From: Struthidea cinerea
Lineage: Eukaryota > Chordata > Aves > Passeriformes > Corcoracidae
Direction of reading: 5' to 3'
Assembly (NCBI GenBank): GCA_013397865.1
Contig: VZTI01003364.1
Span: 376,237 to 440,236, forward strand
Length of the DNA: 64,000 bases
The notes beneath the pieces were generated by a model. That model was not told the origin of the DNA. It worked only from the letters and a program-made list of their open reading frames with translations, and did no database searches. Both the position numbers and the translations under genes were made by a program. Within the stretch, counting starts at the first letter, position 1; each line of letters opens with the position of its first letter. This document shows positions 1 through 10,950 of this stretch, in pieces.

Positions 1-447
1 ATACTTAGGAAAGTATTTTTATAATACTCAACAACTAAGAAAAACAAAGAAACAAAAAACCCCGAAAAAAAAGCAGCAGTTGTTAGTGAACCAACAGGAA
101 CTTCATGGCCCAAAACTGAAAAAAGATTTTTATGGAAAAACAGTATCTGTAAATAATATTCAGTAGTATCTGCAGTCTTTTTGCATCTTTATTATAGTAC
201 ATCACAGTAATACCATATAGAAGCATGTGAAGTTCAGAAGTGTTTTTCTTTAAGAAGCAAACTTTGTAAACTGTTTGTATCTGGGCCTGCTAATGGAATT
301 CAATGTTGTTACCAGCCCACTATTTGAATGGCTCAAATGGAATTGTAGCACTGCAGGTAAAAGCTTTGGAAATGTCAGACTGCTGCAGGATGTGTTTCAC
401 AATAGTTCTCCATTGATTTTCCAGTAAGGTATAAAGTCCAATCTCAG

Positions 448-896
448 TGATGCCTTGTGGGACTACCTAAAAATAGAGGCTAAACAAAATTAAGATAATA
501 AAAAGTGGTTGTATTTATTGAAGGGCCTTCAGGTACATTAGGGCAGATGAAGCTCACCCAGGGGCTATACCCAAAAATGGATGACGGGGTCATGGGTTTT
601 CATACTTTTATAAGTTTGGTCCATTTGCATATCGGGTGTTAATCCTCCAATTCCAACTTCAGGTGATGAAGTAATTTACCCCAAGTTTGCTCCCCCCCAG
701 CTCACTATTGTTTACATTTCTCCGGGCCTGAAACAGCAAGGTGTCCTTGAGTTTCAGGCCTAGAGAGGAATTGTTTTTTCTGACCAAAATGGGGGGAGAG
801 TGGCTAACAGGCTATATGGAGTTTAGAGTTACACACCAAAGAATTGCAGAACTCCAAATATAAGAAATATATAAAAACTAAAATCCTAGGGCATCA
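448..896 (-). mobile_element. Solo LTR of an endogenous retrovirus
   Basis: Read on the minus strand this is a 449-bp long terminal repeat. It starts TGATGCC and ends GGCATCA, giving the expected TG...CA ends as a 7-bp inverted repeat. A 4-bp target-site duplication, TCAG, flanks it at 444-447 and 897-900. Inside, in minus-strand order, are an octamer ATGCAAAT (630-623), a TATA box TTATAAAAG (613-605) and an AATAAA poly(A) signal (519-514), in the U3-R-U5 order and spacing expected. No internal retroviral genes sit on either side, so it is a solo LTR left by recombination. A 4-bp duplication is typical of gammaretrovirus-like (ERV1) integrases, but the family is not firmly identified. Confidence 0.85.
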
Positions 897-2464
897 TCAG
901 CATGATTCGAGTGCTGGGTGCTTTGAAGCAGCCTCTCACCACCAAGAGACGGAGGGGGCTGGAAAACTGCCAGGCCTGATCAGTCAGAGAAGCCTGAAGG
1001 TGCAGCTCCATGTGTCACCCACTCCTGAGGGGAGCTTGCAGAGGTCCTCTTTTGGGCCTTTCTTTCCTGCTCCAGGGCCATGATTCTTTTCTTTAATTGT
1101 TTTAAACAAGTTCAGCAGGCGCGATTTAGGATGCAATTTTGAGGCTTTAGTTAATCCAAGATGAGCTGCCACACTCTGTACTTTTGCTTCACTGCTTTGT
1201 ATTGTACAATGAACCAGTGAAGGAAACAGAACAGGCCAAAAAAACAAGTACATTTTTTTCTCGGGTTTTTTGGTTGGTTGGCTTGTTGTTTTTTCTTCCT
1301 GGGATTATTTTTTTTGGATGCTTCAAGACCCTTAACTGGCTGTTTTACTGTCATATAAGACACAAATGAGGAGATACAAATTCAGTCTGGCATGGAATTG
1401 TACACCAAGGCTGAAACAAACAACTTGCTACAAATGGGGATGTTTTGTCATGGCCTTATTACCAAAAAGACATATCCTGGAATTTCTAATTTTGTAGTTC
1501 TTAATTCACATGCCATTTTGTGTGCTTTACTTCCTCAGATAGTCTTTAAAGTATTCTCAACAAATTGAAACATGATTTAGTCAAAGATCAGTTTAATTAC
1601 AAGTTGATACAGGAGAGATGTAGTAACCTAGGAAAAAAAAAGGCAGTAAGGTAGAGAAAGATAATTTTCCTGACATCTAGCAGCTTTAAAACCTGAGGCA
1701 CTCAAGATCCCAGCACATATTTCAGTGAGTAGTAGTTTGCCAGCAGTTGGATATTTCTCACTGGAGACTTCTGCACTGTGGATTTTTCTGTTTGTGGCAT
1801 GTAGTCTGACTCAGTCTGACTTACATTACTGGAAATAATGTAGAATGAAGTTTGTTTAGTTGGGCAGCATCTGTACGTGAAATCTTTTAATCTGCTGTGA
1901 ATTTAGTTATTTTAATTGCCTTTAAAATGCTCAAAATGGATAAAGTATCTAATATATAATAAGAAAAAGATTGTACCATGAGATTCTGGGAATAGTTCAT
2001 TTAACTGTACAGTTACTCATTTAAGAGGCTGAAGATAGAGTGTGTAATATGAAAGTCAAGTACCAAGTTACTTTACCACATTACAATAATGACTTTTTAT
2101 TGCTCATAAACAATATTCATCCTCTCGTAGAAAATGATGCCTAAATTTCTCTTTTGAGGCTTCATTGAATTCCACTTTGAATTACTGCCAGGGTATTTGG
2201 CATTTTCCTTCTGCTTCTTTTAATTTATTTTACAGAATGCTCAATATTAGTCAATCGGAGAATATTCCAATTTACTCCAATGGGAGTAAAAAACTTTGTT
2301 AAATTTCTTATGTTCTGAAATCATAATAGTGAATGATATTTCTGACTCTTTAATATTTAATATTATTAAATTATTTAAACTGCATGGAAATGTGACCCAA
2401 AACTGAGACTGGTAAAATTAGTCTGATACTGAAATTTTGATACTGAAATGTTAGAGAATATCCT

Positions 2465-3080
2465 AGAATCATAGAATCAATAATGTAGGAAAAGACTTCT
2501 AAGTCATTGAGTCCAACCTTTGACCAAATACCACCATGCCAACTAAACCGTAGTACTGAGTGCCATGTGTAGTTGTTTCTTGAACACCTTCAGGGATGGT
2601 GACTCGGCCATTTCCCTGGGCAGCCCATTCCAATGCTTAAGCACAGTTTCAATGGAGAAATTCTTCCTGATGTCCAAACTGAACCTCTTCTGGCAGAGCT
2701 TGAGTCTGCGTTCTCTTGCACTTTCACTGTTTGCCTGGGAGAAGAGGCTGACCCCCACCTTGGTGCAATCCCTGTAGGCATTTGTAGAGAGCAATAAGGT
2801 CTCCCCTGAGCCCCCTCTTCTCCAGACTAAACAAACCCATCTCCTTCAGCCACTCCCTGTAGGATTTACTGTCTAGACCTTTCACCAGCTCTGTTGCCCA
2901 TCTCTGGATACCCTCCAGCACCTCAATGTCTTCAGAAGTCCAGGTAGACTACATCAACAGCCTTCACTAGGCAGGTCACCTGGTCATAAAAGGAGATCAG
3001 CTTGATCAGGCAGGATGTGCCTTTCCTAAACTTCTGCTGACTGGGTCTGATCCTGCAGTTGTCCTGCATGTGCCATATGT
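2465..3080 (-). mobile_element. CR1 LINE fragment, internally deleted
   Basis: The plus strand begins AGAATCATAGAATCA, the complement of the CR1 3' terminal repeat, so the element lies on the minus strand. The minus-strand translation of 2543-2921 carries the CR1 ORF2 C-terminal region, with [18 protein letters not shown] and ESPSLKVFKK. The part at 2941-3045 translates on the minus strand to reverse-transcriptase palm sequence (CLIKLISFYDQVTCLV followed by AVDVVYLD). That region normally lies hundreds of codons upstream of the C-terminal end, so the middle of the reverse transcriptase is missing. Frameshifts and 5' truncation show it is inactive. Confidence 0.88.
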
Positions 3081-3191
3081 ACGTGTGCAAAATCAAGGTG
3101 AAGTTTCAACTATTGCTTTTGAAAATGTTCAAATGAATTATGCAAGCAGACTCCCATGGGAAAATGCTGTTTCTTGGCTTTAACCAGAACA

Positions 3192-3274
3192 CCCCCCCCC
3201 AAAGAAACCCCACACAAAACGAAAACAAACAAACAAACAAAACAAAACCAAAACCAAAGGAAAAAAAAAAAAAA
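3192..3274. repeat. C9 run followed by (CAAA)n / A-rich low-complexity tract
   Basis: A run of nine C (3192-3200) is followed by ACAAA-type repeats and a 14-base A run ending at 3274. It sits about 110 bp beyond the CR1 fragment. This is simple sequence with no coding potential; open frames over it are lysine/asparagine/glutamine repeats or their antisense. Confidence 0.8.
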
Positions 3275-6200
3275 TCAGAAAAGAACATACAAAATTGAGC
3301 AAACCCTCACCATGTCTAAAATAAATATGCATGTGTGTTTTAAGGCAGTATTTTTTGTATAAAAGCAAAGATAATGAACTTAAAATTTGAATTTAAATTT
3401 GAAAAATAACACCAAAAAGGCTAACGTTTATACTAAAAATATTAATGAAAAAATACTGTGGAATAAAGAACCCTGCCAGATTTCAGCCTGGTCTTTTTAA
3501 ATTGAAAACCCTTATTTGGAAAGAAAAAAAAATTGAACACAAGTTTCTTACTGGCCTTCATAGGGTAGCAAAATAAACATACTGTTTGTATTAAGATGAA
3601 AAAAATTAATTTTGTTGGCGTTAGAAAGGGTTTAGCACTTGCATATCCATGTTACAATTGGAACATTTAACACAGCTTTGATTTATGAATACTTGCATCA
3701 GTGTTTAACAGAATGTAGCCTCTTTACTTTTGAAGAGCTGGGAAAACATTGCACAAAGAAACTGAGTTTGTATTGCTCCTTGCCATCACAACTTGCACGT
3801 AATTCCTGCAGTATTGTGGAAATTACAATTACCATCAGAAGTAATTCTGTACATCCAGAAGCTCATATACGCAGTTACACTTCAAATTGGCATCATTTGT
3901 ATTGCAACAAATTCTGCTTAAAAAGAAAACTCCTTAGAGGAAAAAAAGCCATTTTACTTTTATGAAATAAACTACTTCAGACATCTCTGCTATTTTTGTT
4001 GCCTCATTTTGGCTTGATTTAATAGTTCCCTTTTGGAGGAGAGCTTTAGATTCATGTTATAAAGGACTCTTTCTGCAGTTGGATTGGTACAAATAGAAGC
4101 TCTCTGTCTAGATTTAGTAATAGGACTGAAGTTTTAATTTGGAACTTTATTAGACTGGAGGACATAATTTAGCAGTAAATATGTTTGTATGTGTGTCTTT
4201 CGTTATATTTTCCATGTGAAATTAATGTCAATTTGCAAAATAATTTTGATAATGGTCAGAATTAAATTCAATCATATAACTCGTATGCAAAACATAATAA
4301 AACTGTTTTAGTTGCAGTGTTCAGTAGAGCAGTGTGGCAAACAGAGGTCCTTTAGATTACAGTGATACATTAACTAAATTTCTAAACTGTTGGAAACTTT
4401 TCGATGCAGTAGATGAAGTACTTAAAACAAAGGAAGAAATTATCCAGTGTTATCTTTGTAATTCCAGTGTAAGCACAACAGAAGACAAAATGGAGCATAC
4501 TCCTTTTCTGTAGTCCAGTAGGCAAGATTTTTATTTCCCTGTAAATATTAATACTTTTCAGCAAAAGAAATAAAACTAGGTCACATGCATCAGTGATGGA
4601 GCAGATGTGATTGGCACTTTGATTTTGTGGTTTCACACTTGTGAGTCTCTCCGTAACTTATGTAATGTGAAGCATGAGCTCATGATTGGCTGAAGGGTTT
4701 TGATCAGAGTAAAGAAATGACTGGAAATTTTCCTTCAATAGTGTCATTATACAACCATAATTAATATGAGAAGCTGGAAAAAATATGCAAATGTAGATGC
4801 TTTTCCTCTAGAGCGGCTGCACTTCCAAAAATTATATTGCTTACAGTTATTCTATTAACTAAAGAGTTATTCTGTCACGGACCAGAAAAAGAACATAAAA
4901 ACGTTTATAGTGAAATTTGCACATGCTTACATTTGTTATAGTTGAAAATTCTTGAGAGATTAAGAAATATAATGTGACAATTCTGCCAATTGTTGTGTTA
5001 ATTACTGGTCTAAAGTATTAGGTTGTGTGTTTACCTTGATGATTTTATTTCTGCTCTTTATGGAGTGGAAACTTTGAAGATATCTCTACCATCTAAATAC
5101 TGTGATCAGAAATGGAAAATGAATATGACCTGGTTAAAATTGCTGTGACCTTAGATGGGACTGTTTGCCAATGTTGAAAAGCAAATCTATTTATTCATCC
5201 TTGATTTTATGACATCTGTGTGTGTTCTACAGGACATGCCATTTCCATGCCCTTTCTCTTGATAGATATATGTGCCATATGCCCTAGTGAACTCAAGAGG
5301 TTAAGCTAGTCAAGTTACCTATCTCAACACATGAAAAGGAAGAATTAACCACAGTTCCCCAGCTACTAGTGCAGCTTTCAACACCTTTTCTATGGTGTGG
5401 AGTATTGATAGGATATATAACTATGAAAGGACAAGAAAATGCACTGAAGTGATCTAAGAAATAAACTATCATCTTGATGTGTTTTCTCTAGCTATTGAAA
5501 ACCTTTCCATATTGCAACTTATTCTGACAGTGAAACTGTAGAATACCTCTGATTTAAGTACCATCTGGTTATGCTCAAAGCTTTAAAGCTATTATCTCAG
5601 CTTAAAATTTCAGCATCCTATACTTTTTTTCTTCACCAAACTATCCATTTTTAAACCACAAATATTTTTCCAGTCCTTTCAGATTTTATCTAAAAGTATA
5701 TTTTAACAGTATTTAAATAGTTCTTAAACAATAACAATTTATCTTGATAGATGGCATGCTGTGTTTTTTCATTTTATTTTAATTAGCCATTGTGGAACCA
5801 AATTCCCTTTTGTTTTATTCCTTTGAATACTGTTTAATTATAGTTATCATGCCAAATATCTTAAAGGTTATTTTACCAATACAGTTTCATTTAACATAAG
5901 CCATGTGGAATCAATAGTCCTGTTTCCTAAAGTGAATGCTTGGAAAATCTTACATTCATATGTTAAGAGTACACATCCTTTCCTCATTAGCTGGAAAGTA
6001 CAGGGATTTTGGCACAGGTTCTGTGTGGAAGCATTGTGCAGCTTTTATATGGGTTTTGTTTTTAGCCTTTGATGACACTGTTTAGAATAGGAAGTATCTA
6101 ATAAGTAAAGCATTTTGTCTAATGTGCTGCCAGTGTGTTTAATATATGCCTGGAGGTCTGAAACATTATCTTCTCCACTATAGTAATATGCATTTAATTC

Positions 6201-8559
6201 TCTGAAAGCAGAAGGTCGAACTTTTAAAAGGGACTCAAAGTACATTTTCAACTAAAACAATTTAAAACACATGGGATAGAGGACCAGAGTAATGTACGGT
6301 TGGTTTTTATGGTTTAATCATGATCATGTTAATGCACACCAGTAGCTAATTAAAGAAAACTTTTATTGTTCATTTTAAATGGGTTATGTAAAGAGTAAGA
6401 GAATTGATATAATACAGCCCAATGATAAATGTTACCACTACATTTGCTAACAGCAAGATGATATTGCTGTTCTTGACATCTTTAAAGTATTGGCCCATTT
6501 ATTCCACAATACAGCACAGAATCTTTTCAGAGTTGTTATACTGAGACTCATTCCCTCTCATCTCCATATCCCATTAGAGGAATACCTAAATGGTTCCCAA
6601 GTTTATTACTAGGCGTATCGTCAGGTTAACTGTGAAACATTGTTGGACGGCTTGATGCTCTACTGAGCTAAAATTGATGCAAGAAGTTCCAGTGATACTT
6701 CTTCACTTTTCTTTTGTACTCAGTTGTGTTATATACAGCTGTCTTGCAAATCATTACTCACATGTTTCAACCTTTATAATATATGTGGTAAGACCATACA
6801 TAAGTCAAAGTTTCATTGTGGAACCGGATGGCATGGAAAACCGTAATAGGATATGGTGTCTTTCGCCTTTTGGGCGCTGGTTCATATTCCGTACTGCTTA
6901 ATACTGAGCAGAAATTGCCTTCTGAGTGCGGTTCAGTGACCTGCATGAATTGATTTGGGGTCTCAGTAAAGTTTCTGTAGTCGAATGTCCACATAACAGG
7001 AAGCTCGGCAGTTGGGACCAATTAGCACCCTTGCAGCAGTCTGCACAGAGAATCTATAGTCTGACTGGGGATGGAGGCAGAGCTACTTTCTTACCTTACT
7101 TGAGGTGCTTTGCACAGACCAGAACATTTAACTTAATTATGAAAAGAGGCAGGGGAAAAGAACTAGGCTTCAATTCAAATCTGTTTAGGTGTGAGAAGAG
7201 AGGATCCTTTCAGGAACCAGAAGTACTGTGATTTCTCCCTCCACGTGGTCATACACATGCAATGCTTTTCTCCCTGGAAGGTTGTCACTTAGAGGATGAC
7301 ACCATATTTTCATTTCCTCTGGCCAAGTCATGCATAACCTAAATATCAGGTAGCTGCAGAAATTTATGCTGCATAGAGGAGAACAAGAGAATACCATGTA
7401 GTAACCATAAGAGTGTCATTCACCACTGAATCATGCTTTCTGAAAACATTTTTCATCAGACTCAACTAATGTCTGTGTAGCAATCAAAAGTCGCTGGGTT
7501 TAGCAGCATATGCTCTCAACTTCATTTCAGGCAGCATTTCCATGAAATGATATGGCAAGATTTTTTCACAGCTCCATCCTTTCTGCCTTCTGCTTGCCCT
7601 CAATACATGAGCAATGAAACCATCTGTACCAATTTTGAAAGTACCATCAGTGCAGGATATGGGTGAAGCACTTTAAAGTTTACCAGGCAGAGAGGCTGAG
7701 GTGTAAATAGCGTAACTTTGCTAGGATATCAGGAGGAATGAGGATTTCTTGGCTCACAATGTAGTGATTCATTAAAATGGTCTCTAGTTATTTTTACAGA
7801 GGCTGCATTAAAAGTGGTATCACATTTACAAGTCAGTGATATGAGTCTGCCATAGAAAACAGCCGCAAAGAATTTTATTGGTTATTTAAAAAATATGTAC
7901 ATGAGTGAATCTGAAAAGATTGTAACCAGAGCTGGCAAAAATCTTTTCAAAGAAAATCTCAGCTAGTTAATGGTTCTGTTTTAGGATTTCCTCTGTAATA
8001 CTTTTCCTAGTATGTTCATTCCTTTAAAGAAAAGGAGAGGGGATTGTTCCCTTTGTTCCATAAAGAACAATATAAAGGAAGGTTTAAAAAGCCAGCTTTT
8101 CTGTACCTCCCTCGTAACCCAATTTCTGCAGTACATATAGAATCTAATATATTGCTGCATAAAGACCACAGAAATTTGAAGAAATTGAGTAATTCACTGC
8201 CCTTCATTCCTACAGTTAAGTTGCTGATAATTTTTTTTTTAATTCATTATTCTCTTTTGAAGAGAAAGTTAAGGTACTGTTTGCTCTAGTTCATATTTCA
8301 CTTTTGGAAGATTCATTAGGGTGCAGAAGATAAGAAGAAATTATTGAAATAGGTCCTGGAATGAAGAAATTAAATCATTGAGTCAATGTGCAGTGTCAGC
8401 AAAAAAAAACCAACAAAATACTGGACATCTGGTTGGACATGGAGAACAAGACAGAAGGCAGCATTTCACTTTTGTAGAGAACTGTAGTGGTTCCACTTCT
8501 TGGGTGCTTTGTAGAGTAGTCACGAAGTGCATAGTGGAGTTACAGAAGTAGAGAAGGAA

Positions 8560-9105
8560 AGCTAAAAAGATTAAAGGTGCTGGAGCACCTTCTTTGTGAG
8601 GAGAGACTAAAAAGGCTGGGATTTCCATGTCTGAAGAGGAGAAGGCTGAGGGGAGCTGTGATCACAGTTTACAAAGTCATAACAACACTAATAAAGCTGA
8701 AATGTGGACCTGGACAATTTGTATACTACAAAAGATCAGAGGAACGCAATGTCACTAGGAGGAGGTGGTTTAAAGCAATTTTTTCAAAAAAAATTGAAAC
8801 TTGTTGCCCCCGAAGGTTGTGGAGAACAGACACTGTCAGTGTGTTCAGAAAGGCAGTGGATGAATTCATGGAGAAGAAGCCCAGAAATGGTCACTAAAAG
8901 GACCACACAAACATGAACCCCTGACATCCTGCATGCAACAGCTGTGGATGCCTGGGGAGGAGGAGAGGAACAGATTGCAGGAAGTGGACAGAGTTTATGG
9001 TATCTCTTAGCAGAGTTTCCTCCTGGTGCTGTCAAAAACTGTACTGGGCTAGACGGGTCATGGATCCGACCAAGTTGGGCATTTCTTATGTTAGCTCCTG
9101 TACAG
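8560..9105 (+). mobile_element. Old CR1/L3-like LINE 3' fragment
   Basis: The plus-strand translation near 8577-8680 has the pattern LLCEERLKRLGF...KRRRLRGAVITVYK, which matches the conserved C-terminal end of CR1/L3 ORF2 (E-R-L-x-x-L-x-x-F...RRLRGDLI). The stretch at about 9040-9095 (ACTGGGCTAGACGGGTCATG, then CCGACC and CATTTCTTATGTTA) resembles the 3' end of CR1-type elements common in reptiles and birds. The copy is diverged and broken by stops. The exact subfamily cannot be assigned by eye, and the left boundary is approximate. Confidence 0.65.
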
Positions 9106-10247
9106 AGCGGTGCAGAAACTCTTCTGGAGCAGCACAGATGGAAGTGTTAGTTATGCTGGGGAAGCTATACAGGGTGAATGTATGACTCTAGCCTTCATAT
9201 GAATCTGAGGAATTAGTCATACATCAATTATTATTGAATTTTTGCAGATTTTTTTTTTGCCACATATTTTAGTATGTGCTACCCACATTGTCCTCTAGCT
9301 TTTGATAGGATTTCTACTTGTTTCATGAGCAGTGTTGGAAGTGGTTTTTCCTGAAGTACTTTTTTGTCTTGGGATATCTCTGTCTGTTGAGCTGAGACTA
9401 TAAGGTCTCTGGACACAGCCTTGCAACTTTTTATTTCACTCTTGCATTTTGTGTGATAGAAGGGACACTCTTTTTGCATGTGTATGTGTATGTTGTCTTT
9501 TTGAAATATTTCTATGTGCAATGACTTCTCATGTGAAACCCTGTGAATGTCATAGCCAATGTTCTATGTGGCTTGGTAAGCCAAGAACTCATTCCCATCA
9601 CCGAGATAGTCTTTAGATAGTTCTGATGTTTCCTTTAACTTTGATGTTTTATATAAGGCAGCTGCCATTTCCATGACTCTTAAGAAAAATTTTTTTTCTT
9701 CAAAACACTTTTTATACATTTCAGTTTATAATTTCCATTTAGTCTTTTTATGATTCTATAGTGGATTAATATTATGTTCTATTTCATCTAATCACAGTAC
9801 AAAATTTTAGTGACAAAGGTGACTTTTTGAGCATCAGTGCTCAAAATTGGAAAACAATTCTTACTAGGCTTTTTATTTATAATACATTATTTCAAAGACA
9901 TAAGATTTATATTAATACATTAATTTCTTATAAATTCTTCAGAGTTTTTTAAATGTAGAGTTTAATTTTTTTAAATGTTGTTTAAGCCTAGAAATCCTTA
10001 CTGCTTGCTCTTTTTTTTCTCTTTCACATATTTTTTTGGATCTTCAGCTATTGTGAGTCATCATTTCATTGGAACAGACACCTGCTGTGTTTTTATGAGT
10101 GATTACTATGTTAAAATTAACTTGGCAGTTGTTTTTTTATAATTCTCTTTTTTGACATCATGTTTATATAGTGATCTTTTGCTGTGACTGAAATGGAAAC
10201 AGGTGGGATATGGATATCAGAAGTTAATAAAACATTTTCCTTTGCAG

Positions 10248-10950
10248 GTTTCCAAACAAGAACAGAAGAAAATGGATGTGGCTGATGGAGGAACAGTTGA
10301 GACTTCTTCCCGTTATAGCGGGGCACAGGACAGTGGAATTGGCAGTGACAGTGTTAAGATCAGAATCATTCAGATAGAGCAGCACAGTGGTACCAGCCAG
10401 CACCGCATTGCCCGTCCTTCCCGCCAGTCTTCCATCGTGAAGAATCTCAACTTCATTCCCTTTGACATTTTTGTTACAGCAAGTCGAATCTCACTGATGA
10501 CCTACTCGTGCACTGCCTCACCTAAATCAAAATCACTGCAAGATCAGAAAGATGGTGAGAAGATAAGTAAAAGCTCCCTGAACCTTCCAGAAACAGTTTC
10601 AGGCAGCAGCCACGATACCAAGAAGCCCAGTCAGCCGTGCATCTCCTCTGTCACAGCAGACGATCTTTTGAACAGTAACATTCCCCTGTCTGCTGGGAGA
10701 AAAACGGGTCTTTTGTCACTGGAAAGTCTGCACGCTTCCACAAGATCATCTGCTCGACAAGCCCTGGGTATAACTATTGTACGGCAGCCTGGGCGCAGGG
10801 GAACTGGGGACATAGAGCTACAGCCATTTCTCTGCCTGGTTGTATCACAGCCCTCTGTGCTCCTCAGCTGCCACCACAGAAAGCAAAAAGTAGAAATATC
10901 AGTGTTTGACGCTGGCCTTAAAGGAGTCGCCTCAGACTACAAATGTACAG
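10248..10950 (+). CDS. VPS13B: VPS13B internal exon (703 nt)
   Basis: VPS13B is a giant VPS13-family bridge-like lipid-transfer protein of the Golgi and endosomes; loss in humans causes Cohen syndrome. This exon follows the acceptor TTTCCTTTGCAG and opens at a codon boundary (VSKQEQKKMD). It stays open for 234 codons and ends at AAATGTACAG|GTAAGA with one base of a split codon. I recognise the vertebrate VPS13B stretches QDSGIGSDSVKIRI, RPSRQSSIVKNLNFIPFDIF, LESLHASTRSSARQALGI, VRQPGRRGTGD and LSCHHRKQKVEISVFD. The middle (about residues 100-155 of the exon) is serine-, lysine- and proline-rich and looks like a flexible, less conserved insert between conserved blocks. The split codon joins the exon at 20221 to read KCTDPGKT. 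Identification is by recalled family sequence, supported by frame and splice sites. Confidence 0.96.

Larger units (their letters stand above)
1..10247 (+). other. VPS13B: VPS13B intron, 3' part (upstream of first visible exon)
   Basis: No VPS13B exon is recognisable before the acceptor at 10247, so this is read as the downstream part of an intron whose 5' end lies outside the window. An unrecognised short exon cannot be excluded: 6725-6787 has a good pyrimidine tract plus AG and a GTAAGA donor, but no family match. The stretch holds a solo LTR (448-896), an A-rich/CAAA tract (3217-3274), an internally deleted CR1 (2465-3080), a CpG-dense segment (6824-7007) and a CR1/L3-like fragment (8560-9105). 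The rest is AT-rich sequence in which I see no gene. Confidence 0.75.

Noticed and set aside
6725..6787. Candidate extra VPS13B exon with good splice sites
   Set aside because: 63 nt, open in frame, but the translation (starting LCYIQLSCKSLL) matches nothing I recognise in VPS13B; kept only as part of the CpG-segment finding.
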